From the NCBI RefSeq assembly GCF_047675955.1, contig NC_132928.1, forward strand, positions 44,014,889 to 44,078,888: a DNA stretch of 64,000 bases. The letters are read 5' to 3'. The notes under the pieces are model-generated. The model was not told where the DNA came from. It made no database searches and worked only from the letters and a program-made list of their open reading frames with translations. Numbering within the stretch: position 1 is the first letter of the stretch; each line of letters begins with the position of its first letter. This DNA is from Chlorocebus sabaeus. Taxonomy: Eukaryota; Chordata; Mammalia; Primates; Cercopithecidae. The translations under genes were made by a program, and so were the position numbers. This document shows, piece by piece, positions 11,743-22,985 of the stretch.

Positions 11743-11929
11743 CTGTCTTCTTGGGCTTACTGAAACGGAAGCACAAAGAACTTAAGATCACACAGCAAGT
11801 AATTGGTGGAGTCAGACTTCCAAACCAAACCTCAGATTCCAGGGCCTATGCTTTTCTTTCATGAAAGAAACATACTGTACTCACCAACTCCATTTTCTTA
11901 ACTCATCATTTTAGTCTTCTATGGAAGCA

Positions 11930-12255
11930 CCACAACTCCAGTAAAACTGTCCTAATTAGCTCCATATTGTTTACCCTTTATTTTCAGTAACTCTATAATG
12001 CACAGAGTTGACAACTTCTCCTGCTTAGAACTAACAACTTTTTAGATTTCCAAACACTACTCATTCCTGTTTTTCTCCCTATCTTCCTGGACTCCCTTTT
12101 CCAGAGTCCATAATGAACTTCTCTTTTTCTGTCTTCTTTTAAATGACTGTGTTCTCTAAGTTCTATCCTGTCTCCTTCCTTTTCTCAGTCTGCACTCTCT
12201 CCTTGGATGATCTCATTTATTCCGATGGCTTCAGTTGTCATCTATGTAAGTTTCA
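11930..12255 (+). mobile_element. L2 LINE ORF2 fragment
   Basis: 'gtctccttccttttctcagtctgcactctctccttggatgatctcatttattccgatggcttcagttgtcatctatg' follows the L2 ORF2 plan. The same L2 probably resumes at 13025. Confidence 0.65.
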
Positions 12256-13024
12256 AGTGGACAGAACAGCTACTTGGCACTAGTCATACTAACACTGACA
12301 GTTGGAAATGCTGAGGAGTGATACCTGGAGACAGACAGGCCACCCAAACAGATCCACACAGAGAGACTTTGATAAATTCACCATCATTGATCAAGGACTG
12401 GCTCTTGGACTTGCAAATTCAGAAACTTGAACTTGACACTGTCAGAATATTTTAAACAAAAGAGACTGATGGATATGACTAGTGTGCCAAAATATGAGTT
12501 AACAATGAGAAATATAACTGCCTGGTGAACCTGATGTATGTGCCAGTCTGACTACAGCCTTCTCTCCCCATAAGGAAAGTGCATGAGGTTACATTTGCAG
12601 GAGGCTATTTGGTGAGCATTCAACCAGAAAAAGGAGAGTTAATATTATGATCCAAATATGTAATGACATCATTACATATTTATAAGGATAAACAGTCTAT
12701 CACCACAGTTAGAAAGACTGCTGATGCGTGGGCTGGTTATTCAAGTATAGAATGAACTAACATCCTGAACCCTAGTTAGAACTTGGCTGTACACTGCTTC
12801 AGTCTGTTTCTGTGACTCTCTTTTTCATTGCCGATTCCCTAAACTTTAGGTTGACATTTTATCTTGGATAAGTTAATATATAAGGAGCTTGCTATCAGCA
12901 CTTACTGGCCTGGGAGTAACGTTGTGTCTTAAAGCTAACTTTGCATATCTTTTCTCTTCCATCATATGCTAATTTCAAATTTTAACCTCCAAAAGGCAAT
13001 TATATTTCTCTTTTTTTTTTTTTT
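12256..13024. other. About 770 bp of unassigned sequence between two L2 halves
   Basis: The L2 consensus order breaks here and resumes after it, so this may be an inserted element. No LTR ends, A tail or known family was recognised. It contains a perfect palindrome at 12654-12681 and a T run at 13011-13025. Confidence 0.4.
12654..12681. repeat. Near-perfect palindrome with 13-bp arms
   Basis: AAATATGTAATGA, spacer CA, TCATTACATATTT. The centre reads TGACATCA, one base from a CRE (TGACGTCA). Confidence 0.9.
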
Positions 13025-13582
13025 TAACATTCTTAGGACCATGTGCAGTCCATTGGACATTCTTAATAGCTCAGAAATCTATCCTCTTATCTCTACACCC
13101 AAGTCCCCTCAATGTTTCCCCCTGAACTGTGATGGCCTCACATTTCATCTCCCAGCTCTCAGGATTCCCTTGTTCCAATCCATCCAGGAGATAGAGATCT
13201 AAAATAAAAACCCAATCATGTCACTCCTTACTTATAATCCTTCCAGGCTCCTGATAGCTTTCAGGATGAAATCCAAACTCCTCAATGCTTGATTAAACTG
13301 CTTTTATTCATGCACTTTCTTCAGATTTCAGTCCAGGCCACAACTCTTCCAGAAAACCTTTGCTGACCACCACCATCTTAATTCAGTATCAGATGCACTG
13401 CTCTGGGTCTGCACAGCACCCTATGCTTCCTACTGCTATAAAAGGTAGCATAGTATTGTATATTGTAATTTATCTTGCCCTATTTCTCATAGACTTGAAT
13501 CAAGAGCATCTAGCATAGTCCCTGACAGATGGTAAGAAGTCTGTAATTGACAGAGTAAATAACTGAATGAATGAATGGATCT
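13025..13582 (+). mobile_element. L2 LINE 3' portion
   Basis: 'ccaatcatgtcactcc', 'ccaggctcctgatagctttcaggatgaaatccaaactcctcaatgc', 'ccagaaaacctttgctgacc' and a 3' end in 'aactgaatgaatgaatgg' follow the L2 plan to its terminus. Confidence 0.8.
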
Positions 13583-14519
13583 AATGGCTTATCTTTGACG
13601 TTTTAGATTCTCTTGCTAGTTTTCCAATTATGAGGCTCCAATTGAGCCTAGGGCTCAAAGGGATAATATAGTAAAGCATACATGCTTCTCAAAGCACTGA
13701 ATATATGGAAATATATTAGAGTAGTTATATAACTGAACTAGTTTGAATCATCCTTTGCCTATAGGTTAACAGTCAAGTCATCGAGTAGAATCTTTTTCTA
13801 TTTATTTTATTAGTCTGACTATATAAGTGTTGTACTATTTTCCTTGATAATTGCCTTCCTTCCAGTACCTATTCAATATTTATAGACAAATAAGTTACAG
13901 CAACACCATTTGTTCTATGGTACTTTTAAATGACTTTCACATATAATGTTTTACTTAACCACGGTAGCATCACTAAGGTAGGAAACACTGATAGCATCAC
14001 ATCTTATAGTTGACATAAGTCCATTTTTAAATTTTTCCTATTCTCCACAGTGATGAAGACTCCTCATGGAATTATCAGAAACCACAAAAACCAAGGTTGA
14101 GAATCCCTGTAGATTTGTGAGAAGACCTACAACACGGGTCCTCTGGTTGCACAGTGCACCTTGGAAATCAGTTTAATTGTTCTAACACTCCTTTGGTCAG
14201 TCCAGTTAAAATTGGAAGGTAGGCAGACTGCCTTATAGCATACAGCTGAAACATTCCAGACTGCATTAAAATCCCCAACAAAATCACCTACTTTAGAAAC
14301 ATTCAGTCACTACCCAAGACTCAGTCAGGCATTATCTGGGACATAATTATCCTTCCATTTCATATTCAAGCTTGGATGGGAAATACATTATCACCAAAAA
14401 GGCCTAATTAGCAAATTATTATGTTGTAAAATGTATTCTTCTACTTATGAGTGAAAAAGTAAAATCATAGATATGAAAGGCAGGATAAAAATACCCAGAG
14501 AAATTATCAGTTTTTGTCT
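13583..14519. other. Unassigned intronic sequence
   Basis: No clear family. A faint MIR-like patch ('ttttacttaaccacggtagcatcac') near 13950 is too weak to call. Confidence 0.35.
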
Positions 14520-14680
14520 GCAGCATTCATTCACTCATTCATGAAACATTTCTTGAGTGTCTATTGTGTGGCTGTAAGGTGAATCAAGTAGTCTTTTGGA
14601 GCTTAATGTCTAGTCAGGGAGAAAGATGAGTAAGCAAAATTATAAAGATCATCAAGAATGGTTATTGTCTGTGTGATCAG
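14520..14680 (-). mobile_element. L2 LINE 3'-end fragment
   Basis: 'cattcattcactcattcatgaaacatttcttgagtgtctattgtgtgg' is the reversed L2 terminus, followed by 'tggagcttaatgtctagtcaggg'. Confidence 0.7.
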
Positions 14681-15499
14681 AAACAAATCATAAGCAATGT
14701 CAAATTCTGATTTATCAACAATAAAGTAGAAGGCTATTCCTTAACTAATCAACAAGGGGGGGAAAAATACTTCATTTCTTGGGAGTCACAGAGGATTCTG
14801 TTAAATGGGAAACATCCCTAACACATTTAAAATATCTGATTTACCAAACTTTGGTCCCTATACTTTAAGAGAAAGTATTTGTTATGCATAGCAAAACACC
14901 TCTACACATCCTCAGGAGACATCCAGTGACATAAAACTCACTCACCAAAGTTGAAATATTTATTATCCTAAGAAAGAAGAGTTGCCCTTGTCCAAAGTCT
15001 CTAACTCTTAAAGTTTAGTGCATTCCGTTCAGTTGAATTTCTCTTGGACATAACAGACCAATCATTTTTCTCATGAAAATCCTCCTTCCTGTAGGATGTG
15101 CGAGAGGCACAGAGACTAACTTTTTGGTTCTTTTCCCTATACATATTGAAACTGAAAACATTTCAATTTGAAGTTCAGTTCATATAGATGTGTATAGGTT
15201 GTCAAGGTCCAAATGTGTAATATCTTCCATGTAAAAATCTTTCTATTCATTATAGTTTCAAATGATCTTGCTATCACTCAGAAAAATATTCTAAGAGAAT
15301 GATTTTACCAAAAAAAAAATCCTGGAGGATTTTCTTAACACTGTGTAGGTACAGCCAAACTATACAAAGTTATTGAAGGCTGATGAACTGTATTAAAGTG
15401 AAAATTTTTATATACAAAGATACATAACGCCAATATTTCTCCCAACGAATCAAGTCCTTGCTACTTTGAACCTCTTTATAGTCGCTTACTTTTCTCTAT
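14681..15499. other. Unassigned intronic sequence
   Basis: Nothing recognised in about 820 bp. Confidence 0.35.
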
Positions 15500-15660
15500 A
15501 TTATAATGATGTAAATCATGGACTTTGATAATAACCTACCAGTGCACTAATTTTTTAGATGGAGAAACAGAGACTTGAGCAAGGTTAAATGATTTGCTGA
15601 AGTGACAAGAATAAGGAAAAGAACACAAGTCTTCTGTTCCAAACTGGATGTTCTTTTTAT
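15500..15660 (-). mobile_element. MIR SINE fragment
   Basis: 'ttagatggagaaacagagacttgagcaaggttaaatgatttgctgaag' is the reversed MIR core. Confidence 0.65.
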
Positions 15661-15769
15661 TTTTATTTGTATTTCATAAAATACTGGTTGAATCGTTTAT
15701 CAAAACTAAGTTCAATTTTAGCCTCTGAACAAAGCAACTGTTCCAGTAGTTGGACCCGGCAATATAATT

Positions 15770-16349
15770 ACAAAGATTTCCAAATCCTCTTTTCCCATTC
15801 TCTTTGAATTCTCTCCAAACAGGCTTTCACTCCCATCTCCTCCGTGAAACTGTTCTTGTTGAGTCACCAATGACTTCCACATTGCTAAACTGATTAGCCA
15901 AATCTTGATCCTCCTTTTAAGTGACCAATTAGTTCTTCTTTGAAACAGTTCCTTGACTTCTAGTATAACATACTCTTCTCCTCCTACCCTGAGTTCAATC
16001 TCTTGGGCTGCTTTGCTGATTCATCCTCATCTATCTGACTGCTAAACCTTGGAGAACCAGGGCTAGGTTCTCAGACCTCTTCTCTTCTTCATTTATAGTC
16101 AGTCCCCCTTAACGATCTCATCTAGTCTAATTGTCCTAAATATCATCTACATGTATGTCATTGGATCCCAAGACATCTCCCCTGGAACTTAAATCTCACG
16201 TATCCAACTATCTTCTTATCTCTACTTGAGTATCAAAAGGCATCTCAGACTTTAACACCTAAAAATCAAAACTTCATCCTACCACCCTTTATCAAACCTG
16301 CTTCTTGCTCATTCTTCTCCATCTCAGTGAAAGGCCAAGCTACACTTCT
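15770..16349 (+). mobile_element. L2 LINE ORF2, upstream half
   Basis: It follows the L2 RT region: 'cactcccatctcctccgtgaaactgttcttgttgagtcaccaatgacttcc', 'gaaccagggctaggttctcagacctcttctcttcttc', 'catctcagtgaaaggc'. It is split by an LTR and continues at 17462, together making one of the longer L2 copies here. Confidence 0.8.
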
Positions 16350-16609
16350 ATTCACTTGTCTTAGTCCATTCACTGTAGTTATAACAGAATGCTTTAGGCT
16401 AGGTAATTTTTAAAGAAAAATGGTGTACTGGGCTCATGATTCTGGTGACTGGAAAGTTCAAAATTGGGCAGCTGCAACTGGTGAGGGCCTCATGCTGCTT
16501 CCACTCATAGTGGATGATGGAAGGGAGGTGGGGCATTGCAAAGAGATCACATGGCAAAAGAAGAAGCAAGAGAGAAAAACCAAGGAAGCCAGACTCTTTT
16601 AAACAACTT

Positions 16610-16615
<6 letters not shown>

Positions 16616-16653
<38 letters not shown>

Positions 16654-16949
16654 AGATGGAGTCTGCTCTATTGCCCAGGCTTAAGTGCAATAGTGTAATC
16701 TCAGCTCACTGTAACCTCTGCCTCCAGGGTTCAAGTGATTTTCCTGCCTCAGCTTCCCAAGGAGCTGAGACTACGGGCACGTGCCACCATACCCAGCTAA
16801 TTTTGTATTTTTAGTGGAGACGGGGTTTCACCATGTTGGCCAGGCTGGTCTTGAACTGCTGACCTCAAGTAATCTGTCTGCCTCAGTCTCCCAAAATGCT
16901 GGGATTACAGGTGTGAAACACTGAGCTCCTCCCCCCCCACACACTCAAT
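16616..16949 (-). mobile_element. Alu with a long poly(T) head, minus orientation
   Basis: The run of 39 T (16614-16652) is the A tail read in reverse, followed by 'tgagatggagtctgctc' and the full Alu to about 16930. A C/CA-rich patch replaces the normal Alu head. Target repeats CAACTTGCTCTT (16604-16615) and CAACTTACTCTT (16950-16961) differ at one base. Confidence 0.9.
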
Positions 16950-16997
16950 CAACTTACTCTTAAAAGGAACTAATCTATTCACATAAGAGCAAGAACT

Positions 16998-17299
16998 GGC
17001 CGGGCGCGGTGGCTCAAGCCTGTAATCCCAGCACTTTGGGAGGCCGAGACGGGCGGATCACGAGGTCAGGAGATCGAGACCATCCTGGCTAACACGGTGA
17101 AACCCCGTCTCTACTAAAAATACAAAAAACTAGCCGGGCGAGGTGGCGGGCGCCTGTAGTCCCAGCTACTCCGGAGGCTGAGGCAGGAGAATGGCGTAAA
17201 CCCGGGAGGCGGAGCTTGCAGTGAGCTGAGATCCGGCCACTGCAGTCCAGCCCGGGCTACAGAGCAAGACTCCGTCTCAAAAAAAAAAAAAAAAAAAAA
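16998..17299 (+). mobile_element. Young AluY, Old World monkey type, 13-bp target-site duplication
   Basis: CpG sites are largely intact (GGCCGGGCGCGGTGGCTCAAG). Diagnostic changes are CTCAAGCC near the head, GGCGTAAACCCGG and GATCCGGCCACTGCAG. A pure A tail follows. AAGAGCAAGAACT is repeated at 16985-16997 and 17300-17312. Confidence 0.95.
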
Positions 17300-17461
17300 A
17301 AGAGCAAGAACTTGCCCTCAAGGGAAGACATTAACCTGTCCATGAGGGATCTACCTAAACACTTCCTACTAGGTCCTGCCTCCCAACACTGACACATTGG
17401 GTATCAAATTTCCACATAAAATTTTTGGCATGAAAAAACCACATCCAAACCATAACATCAT

Positions 17462-18310
17462 TCAAGCCAAATCCTCAGAACCTGTCTTGTCTTCTTTATT
17501 TTTCTAAGACCTCACATCCAGTTCTTCATTAAATCCTTTTGGATTCATCTTCAAAATATACAGAAAATCCAATTATTTCTCACACCTCCCACAGCCACCA
17601 ACTTCATGCAAGATATGCCATCTTGTTTTGTCTGAATTATACAATAGTGTCTTGTCTATTCTCCCTGTTTCTGTCCTTGCTCTGTTCCAACTATTCTCAA
17701 ACAGAATGATTATGTAGATGCATAAGTCAGATCATGTCACTTCTATGTTCAGAACCCTAAAATGGCAACCCATCTCACTCAGAGTAAAAACCAAAGTCAC
17801 AATGGACTACGAGCCCTTTCCTGAAATGACTCAACATATTTCTGACTTCACCCTCTAACTTCTTCCTATCACTCATTGTATTCCAGACCCTGGTCTTTTC
17901 ACTGTTCCCTGAACATGTCAGGATGCTCTTATCAGGAGAGTTTTTCATTTATTGTTTCTCCACCTATAACATTCTTTCCATAGATATCCTCATTTCTCCC
18001 TCTCTCACCTCCTTCAAGTCTTTGATCAAATGTGACTTTTCAACTGAAGATTTCCCTAATGATCATATTTAAAATCCCAACATCTTCAATCCACCTCAAA
18101 CTCCCCATCGCTTTTCCTGCTTTTTATTTTCTCCATACCAATTATCATCATCAAAAATACCATATATATTTTAATTGTTTTCTTTATTGCTTGTGTCACT
18201 CCCCACCCCTGCAACAGAATGTAAGCTCATGAATGTAGGAGCTTTTATCTGTTTTACTCCCTTTCATGTGAAGCAAGGTCTGAAACATAGGTGAGTGAAT
18301 GAATGAATGC
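17462..18310 (+). mobile_element. L2 LINE, downstream half to the 3' terminus
   Basis: 'aagtcagatcatgtcacttctatgttcagaaccctaaaatggcaaccc', 'tgtattccagaccctgg', 'cacctccttcaagtc' and 'acagaatgtaagctcatgaatgtaggagc' follow L2 ORF2 and 3' UTR. It ends in the L2-type terminal repeat 'gtgaatgaatgaatgc'. Confidence 0.85.
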
Positions 18311-18609
18311 ATGCATGAAGACTCACATAAGATATCCTGGGAAGAAAGTGGAGACACAATTGTGAAAGAGAAGAAAAAAAGAGTTTTCTTTCTATGAAGT
18401 AACTCATTAAAACATACTGTCCTGTTCTCTCTCCTCCTGTCTCTGGTACCTGCCTTAAAGAGAGGAGGGGATATAAGAGAGTGAGTGATAAAAGAAGCTA
18501 TAGTGAAAGAGAGATGATCAGCCCTCCTCAACATTGCATTTCAAGGAAGAGAGGAATACATTTTGAGTGTTATGTAAAAAGCACAGTAAAAATTAATACA
18601 TAAGAATCA
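18311..18609. other. Unassigned intronic sequence
   Basis: Purine-rich, with no family recognised. Confidence 0.35.
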
Positions 18610-19078
18610 AAAATTTCAATAACAGCATGTTGCACTAGCAAAGACATGGAATCAACCTAGATGCCCATTAATGATGGACTAGACAAAGAAAATATGGTAC
18701 AGATACCCCATGGAATACTACACAGCCATAAGAAAGAGTGAAATCATGTCCTTTTCGGTAACATGGATACAGCTGGAGGCCATTATCCTAAGCATATTAA
18801 TGCAGGAACAGAAAACCAAATGCCATATGTTTTCACTTATAAGTAGGGGCTAAACACTGAGTACACATGTACACTAAGAGGTAGACAGACACTGGAACTT
18901 ACTTGAGATGAGAGGATAGGAGGAGGATGAGAATTGAAAAGCTATCAGGTACTACGCTCACTACCTGGATGATGAAATCATTTGTACACCAAACCCCAAT
19001 GACACACAATTTACCCATGTAACAAGCCTGCACATGTGGCCCCTGAACCTAAAATGAAAGTTGGAAGAAAAAAAGAAG
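18610..19078 (+). mobile_element. L1 3' end (L1P type), 5'-truncated
   Basis: 'agcaaagacatggaatcaacctagatgcccatt', 'ggaatactacacagccataag', 'atgttttcacttataagtaggggc' and 'ttacccatgtaacaagcctgcacatgtggcccctgaacct' are the L1P 3' UTR, ending in a short A tail. Confidence 0.9.
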
Positions 19079-19224
19079 TTGTATGCTACATAAAAAGAAT
19101 AATCTCCAGAATGACTTTACTTTCTATTTTTTTTAATTATTTTAACTATAAGTAATAAGAGCCTTATAAATCTATGTGATATAACAAAGAACCTGTGCAT
19201 TTTTCAAATAATGATAATAATCGT

Positions 19225-19925
19225 AATATATTGAGGAGGATGTGAAGAAATCGGAACCCTAACACACTGCTAGTGGGAATATAAAATGGTACAGCTGCTT
19301 TGGAAAACAGCTTGGCAGTTTCTCAAACAATTAAACATAGAGTTACTATGACCCAGCAATTCCACTTCCAGGTATATACCCAAAAGAAATGAAAATGACT
19401 GTCTACACAGAAACTTGTACATGAATATGTATGGGAGCATTGTTCACAATAATGTTTCAAAAGGTGGAAACAACTCAAATATCCATCATGGACTAACAGA
19501 TAAAGAAAATGTGGTGTATCATTCAATGGAATATTATTTGGCTATAAAAAGGGGAATGAAGTGCTAATACATGCTACAACATGGATGAATGTTGAAAATG
19601 TTATGCTAAAGTGAAAGAAGGCAGTCATAAAAGACCTCATAGAATATGATTCTACTTGTATAAAAGTTCAGAACAGAAAAATCTATAGAAGCAAAAAAAT
19701 AGATTAGTGGCTGGCCGGGACTGAGGGGAAGATGATTGGGGTATAGGGGACTGATAGCTGAAGGGTATGGGATTTGGTTTTGTGGTAATAAAGATGTCTA
19801 CAATGGACTGTCGCAATGTTTGCACCTATCTGTAAATATATTAAAAAGCATCAAATTGTACATTTTAAGTGGATGAATTGTATGGTAAGGGGATTACATC
19901 TCAACAAAACCATTAAAAATCAATA
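19225..19925 (+). mobile_element. L1 3' end (older L1M type)
   Basis: 'gaaaacagcttggcagtttctcaaacaattaaac', 'tatgacccagcaattccacttcc', 'aggctggccgggactgaggg'-like sequence near 19715, and 'catcaaattgtacattttaagtggatgaattgtatgg' mark an L1M terminus. It follows the younger L1 head to tail. Confidence 0.85.
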
Positions 19926-20619
19926 CATTAACTGTGATTGTGAAAGTGGAAAATCCATCTTAACCATAGTTAAGTTACATCAAAATCAAAAGGTTGGCTC
20001 GCCTTTCCATGACCCCTGGTCATCTCTGGTACCTCCTCCTACTCTAGACACATGTGCTGCTAGTTCAACACAGTGCTTCTTACATGCACGTATTCTGAAT
20101 GGTCTTATTTCATTTTCAACTTGTTAGACATCCTGCCTCCTCTACACCTATGTGTTCCATGTGTTTTAAATTTACTCCATCTGCAAACACACACCTTGCT
20201 CTAAACTGTAATGCAGGGCTCCAAAGCAAACATCTGCAAAGATCTAAAGGTTTATATCAAAAGACATAGAATATATCCCAGAATGTATCCATTATTTCAT
20301 CTAGCTAAATGTGATAGATGTCCAAGGGCTTATAAGCATTCAAGATTATTATATAATCATATTAAATCCCATACGTTATTTCTTTCCATGTTGGTTGTGT
20401 CACTCAACCATAGAAATATGTGTTAGGGACTATGAAAACAACCATATGTAAAACAGAGTCATTAACTGTCACAATTAGAGGAGACCTTAGAGATATTCAC
20501 ATAGAATTCTGTCAATTTATATAGTTGATGATATTAACACTCAAACAGTAAATGTACTTTTCTAATGTCACTCACTAAGACAGCCAATTCCCATTTAAGG
20601 TCCTTCCTGTCATTCCAAG
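19926..20619. other. Unassigned sequence holding a C2H2-finger-like frame
   Basis: No repeat family recognised. A plus-strand frame at 20211-20426 contains CDRCPRAYKHSRLLYNHIKS followed by His, matching C-x2-C-x3-Y-x5-L-x2-H-x3-H (20310-20372). It has no neighbouring finger or TGEKP linker. Confidence 0.35.
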
Positions 20620-20895
20620 ATGCTCATGCCTATAATCCCAGCACTTTGGGAGGCCAAGGCAGGAGAATCACTTGAGACCAAGAGTTCAAGACCAACCTGG
20701 GCAACATAGTGGAACCCCTGTCTCTGCGAATAAAATAGTCAAGTGTGGTGGCATGTGCCTGTAGCCCCACCTACTTGGGAGGCTGAGGTGAGAGGACTGC
20801 TTGAGCCTAGGAGGTTGAGGCTACAGTGAGCCATGATAGTGCCACTGTACTCCAGTCTGGGTGACAGAGTGAGACCCTGTCTAAAAAAAAAAAAC
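20620..20895 (+). mobile_element. Alu (AluJ-like), slightly 5'-truncated
   Basis: It begins at 'gctcatgcctataatcccagc' and keeps the J-type 'gcttgagcctaggaggttgaggctacagtgagcc'. It ends in an A tail followed by ACACAC. Confidence 0.88.
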
Positions 20896-22984
20896 ACACA
20901 CAAAGAGGCCAAAAACTCTTAAGAATTATACACACATACACACACAGAGGAAAGATATCACACAAATAAAGTACCACAATCTAGTAAAGTAAATACTAAT
21001 GTTAACAGTATGTTTTAACTTCAATTTCTCTCTTTATCTTGAAAAATATTATATTTTAAATAGCCTTACATAACATAAACATTTGGCCACTTCTCTCTAC
21101 TTTGAATCACAATGTAAACAGAATTAATAATTCTGTTTAATTATATACACAATTAAGTTTATGAAACCAATTTAAACTAACCATTTTCTCATATTAGAAA
21201 AGCTCTAATTTATTCATTCATCTGTTATTAGCATGTCAAGTTTCCCCCACTTTAAATCATGATTGCTAAACTACAGGAAAGTCAACTACAACAATACACA
21301 AACTTTACCATTTGGTAACAACTGAAAAGCAGGGCACCACAATACAATTCATTCCAATAATTTTTCATATCACTTCAAAATATCAGGATAGTCCAGTATC
21401 CATTTATAACTTGGGGCAATTTTTGTATTCTGTTTACGGCAATATAATTTCATAAGAGTTCTTTGGTGAAAAGAAAATCGTGGTGTTAGAGAAAAAACAA
21501 AATTTTACTTCATTTTTTAGCTAACTTCAGATTCATCCAAATAGAAGAAACATATTCAAGGTATCCCGAAATAACAAAAACCTCAAACTGTATCACAGTT
21601 GGCATCTTGACATTTAATACATTGAAAATCGCAACATATGACGTGTTTTACTAAGACAGTAAACACAGTAAATAATCATTCTTTATTTAAATATAAATAA
21701 TATTTCATGTTTAACTAATGTAGAAATTACAAATATGTGTAATTACATATATGTGATGTATGTATGTGTATGTGTGTATACATATATTACATATCCCAGA
21801 AGAGGACAGATTGCTTTCATCATTTGAAGAGCATGAAAATCCGAGAGTTCTATTTCTCTTTAAATTTCTCCCAGTGCCATTGTTTAATAGTTAAAACCTG
21901 CCATATTTAATACCTACCAATAATATGAACTTATATACCTTTGCTAAACGCACAGGAAAGAATTCAAGATTGCCGATATCACACTCTCATTGTGAAGAGG
22001 TTGTGTCAAGTTCTTCTCGTGAAGGGAGAATTTCAAAAGCAGGAAAAGTGTGGGAGAACAGTGGGGGAGGGCTGTTAAGAAATCACTGCTTTATTTCTTT
22101 AACTGGGCAGCAACTTGTGCTAATGAAACTCAGGTGGACATTAGACTGCCAGCCCCAGGGCTCCCCTTGCAAGGCTACCCTCAGCTATGGCAATGGGGGC
22201 TCCTATAAGCCTCACAGAGAGGTGCTACTTTAAAGAGAAACTGAAAAAAGTAAATAGGATCATATTACAGTGGAGCCGCTGAAACCCATGGCTTTAGGGC
22301 AAAAATGAAGTTATTTCGCTTCAACTACCTTTAAAAAGCACAGACATTCCGAATTACATGCAGTTCTACTGCGGGAGACACGGATGTAATGTTTATACCC
22401 ATCCGTGAACCTATCTAATGATGCCCTGGTGCAAAGATGACTAGATTCAGTTAAGAAATGATTGGTTTCTCTCTTTTCTTTTCATGTCTTCAGTTCCACC
22501 AGTACTTACTACTTACAGGCTTCCTTGTGTCTCACACAACAGGTTTTTTCCCCTCTTAAATGAGAGTTATCCTCAGAGTGTGCTTTCAATTCGGATGTTA
22601 GCCCCTAAAGCTTTGCTGCTATAAATTCGTGTCCAAGTCTGCCTTCGCAATTAAACATGCTTTAGTTCTAAAATCTAAGTGAGTTAAGTGGTTTTGATGT
22701 CGTTGCCCAAGATTTTTGGTTTTGTTTTTCATAACTCCACATTTCCAGGTTTGAGGACCACTCTACAAGTTCCCTAAACAAGCCATCTCCACCAGGGCTG
22801 AGATTTAAGTAGGTATCAATGAGCAAACCCAGACGCCAGCAAGCAATTCTTTGTTACAACTATATTCAGCTGCACATTTTTTTAAAATGGTTTTGAAACT
22901 TCCTGACAAACAGTTTCATTCGCAGCATAAGAAATAATGTAATCATGACACATAGCAAAGACAAAGTATAAATATTTCCCTTAC
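20896..22984. other. Repeat-poor intron 1 sequence next to exon 1
   Basis: No interspersed repeat was recognised over about 2 kb apart from a TG/TA microsatellite at about 21745-21790. Low repeat content beside a promoter often marks constrained regulatory sequence; that is inference. Confidence 0.45.
21745..21790. repeat. TG/TA microsatellite, imperfect
   Basis: Interspersed GTATGTGTATGTGTGTATACATATAT-type units. Confidence 0.75.
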
Positions 22985-22985
22985 C
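22979..22985 (-). other. HMCN1: Splice donor of HMCN1 exon 1
   Basis: The gene strand reads CCAG|GTAAGG, an almost ideal U1 complement. G at 22985 is the last exon base and GT is 22984-22983. Without splicing the frame would continue 39 codons and stop at about 22866. Confidence 0.9.

Larger units (their letters stand above)
16350..17460 (-). mobile_element. MaLR-type (MST/MLT1-like) LTR inserted in L2, itself carrying two Alus
   Basis: The reversed LTR is seen in three pieces: 16350-16615 ('tcttagtccattcactgtagttataacagaatg...gtgagggcctcatgctgcttcc'), 16950-16997, and 17300-17460 ('tccatgagggatctacc...ccaaaccataaca'). The order and orientation are continuous once the Alus are removed. Confidence 0.8.
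1..22984 (-). other. HMCN1: HMCN1 intron 1 (5' part, continues past position 1)
   Basis: Everything between the exon 1 donor and the window edge is intronic with respect to HMCN1. No second HMCN1 exon was found: no frame continues the VWA domain after the residue split at the donor. The intron is dominated by L1, L2, MIR, Alu and MaLR relics listed separately. Confidence 0.85.

Noticed and set aside
20211..20426. Full 71-codon frame as a zinc-finger gene
   Set aside because: Only one finger-like motif, no linker, no exon signals. Kept only as a low-interest observation.
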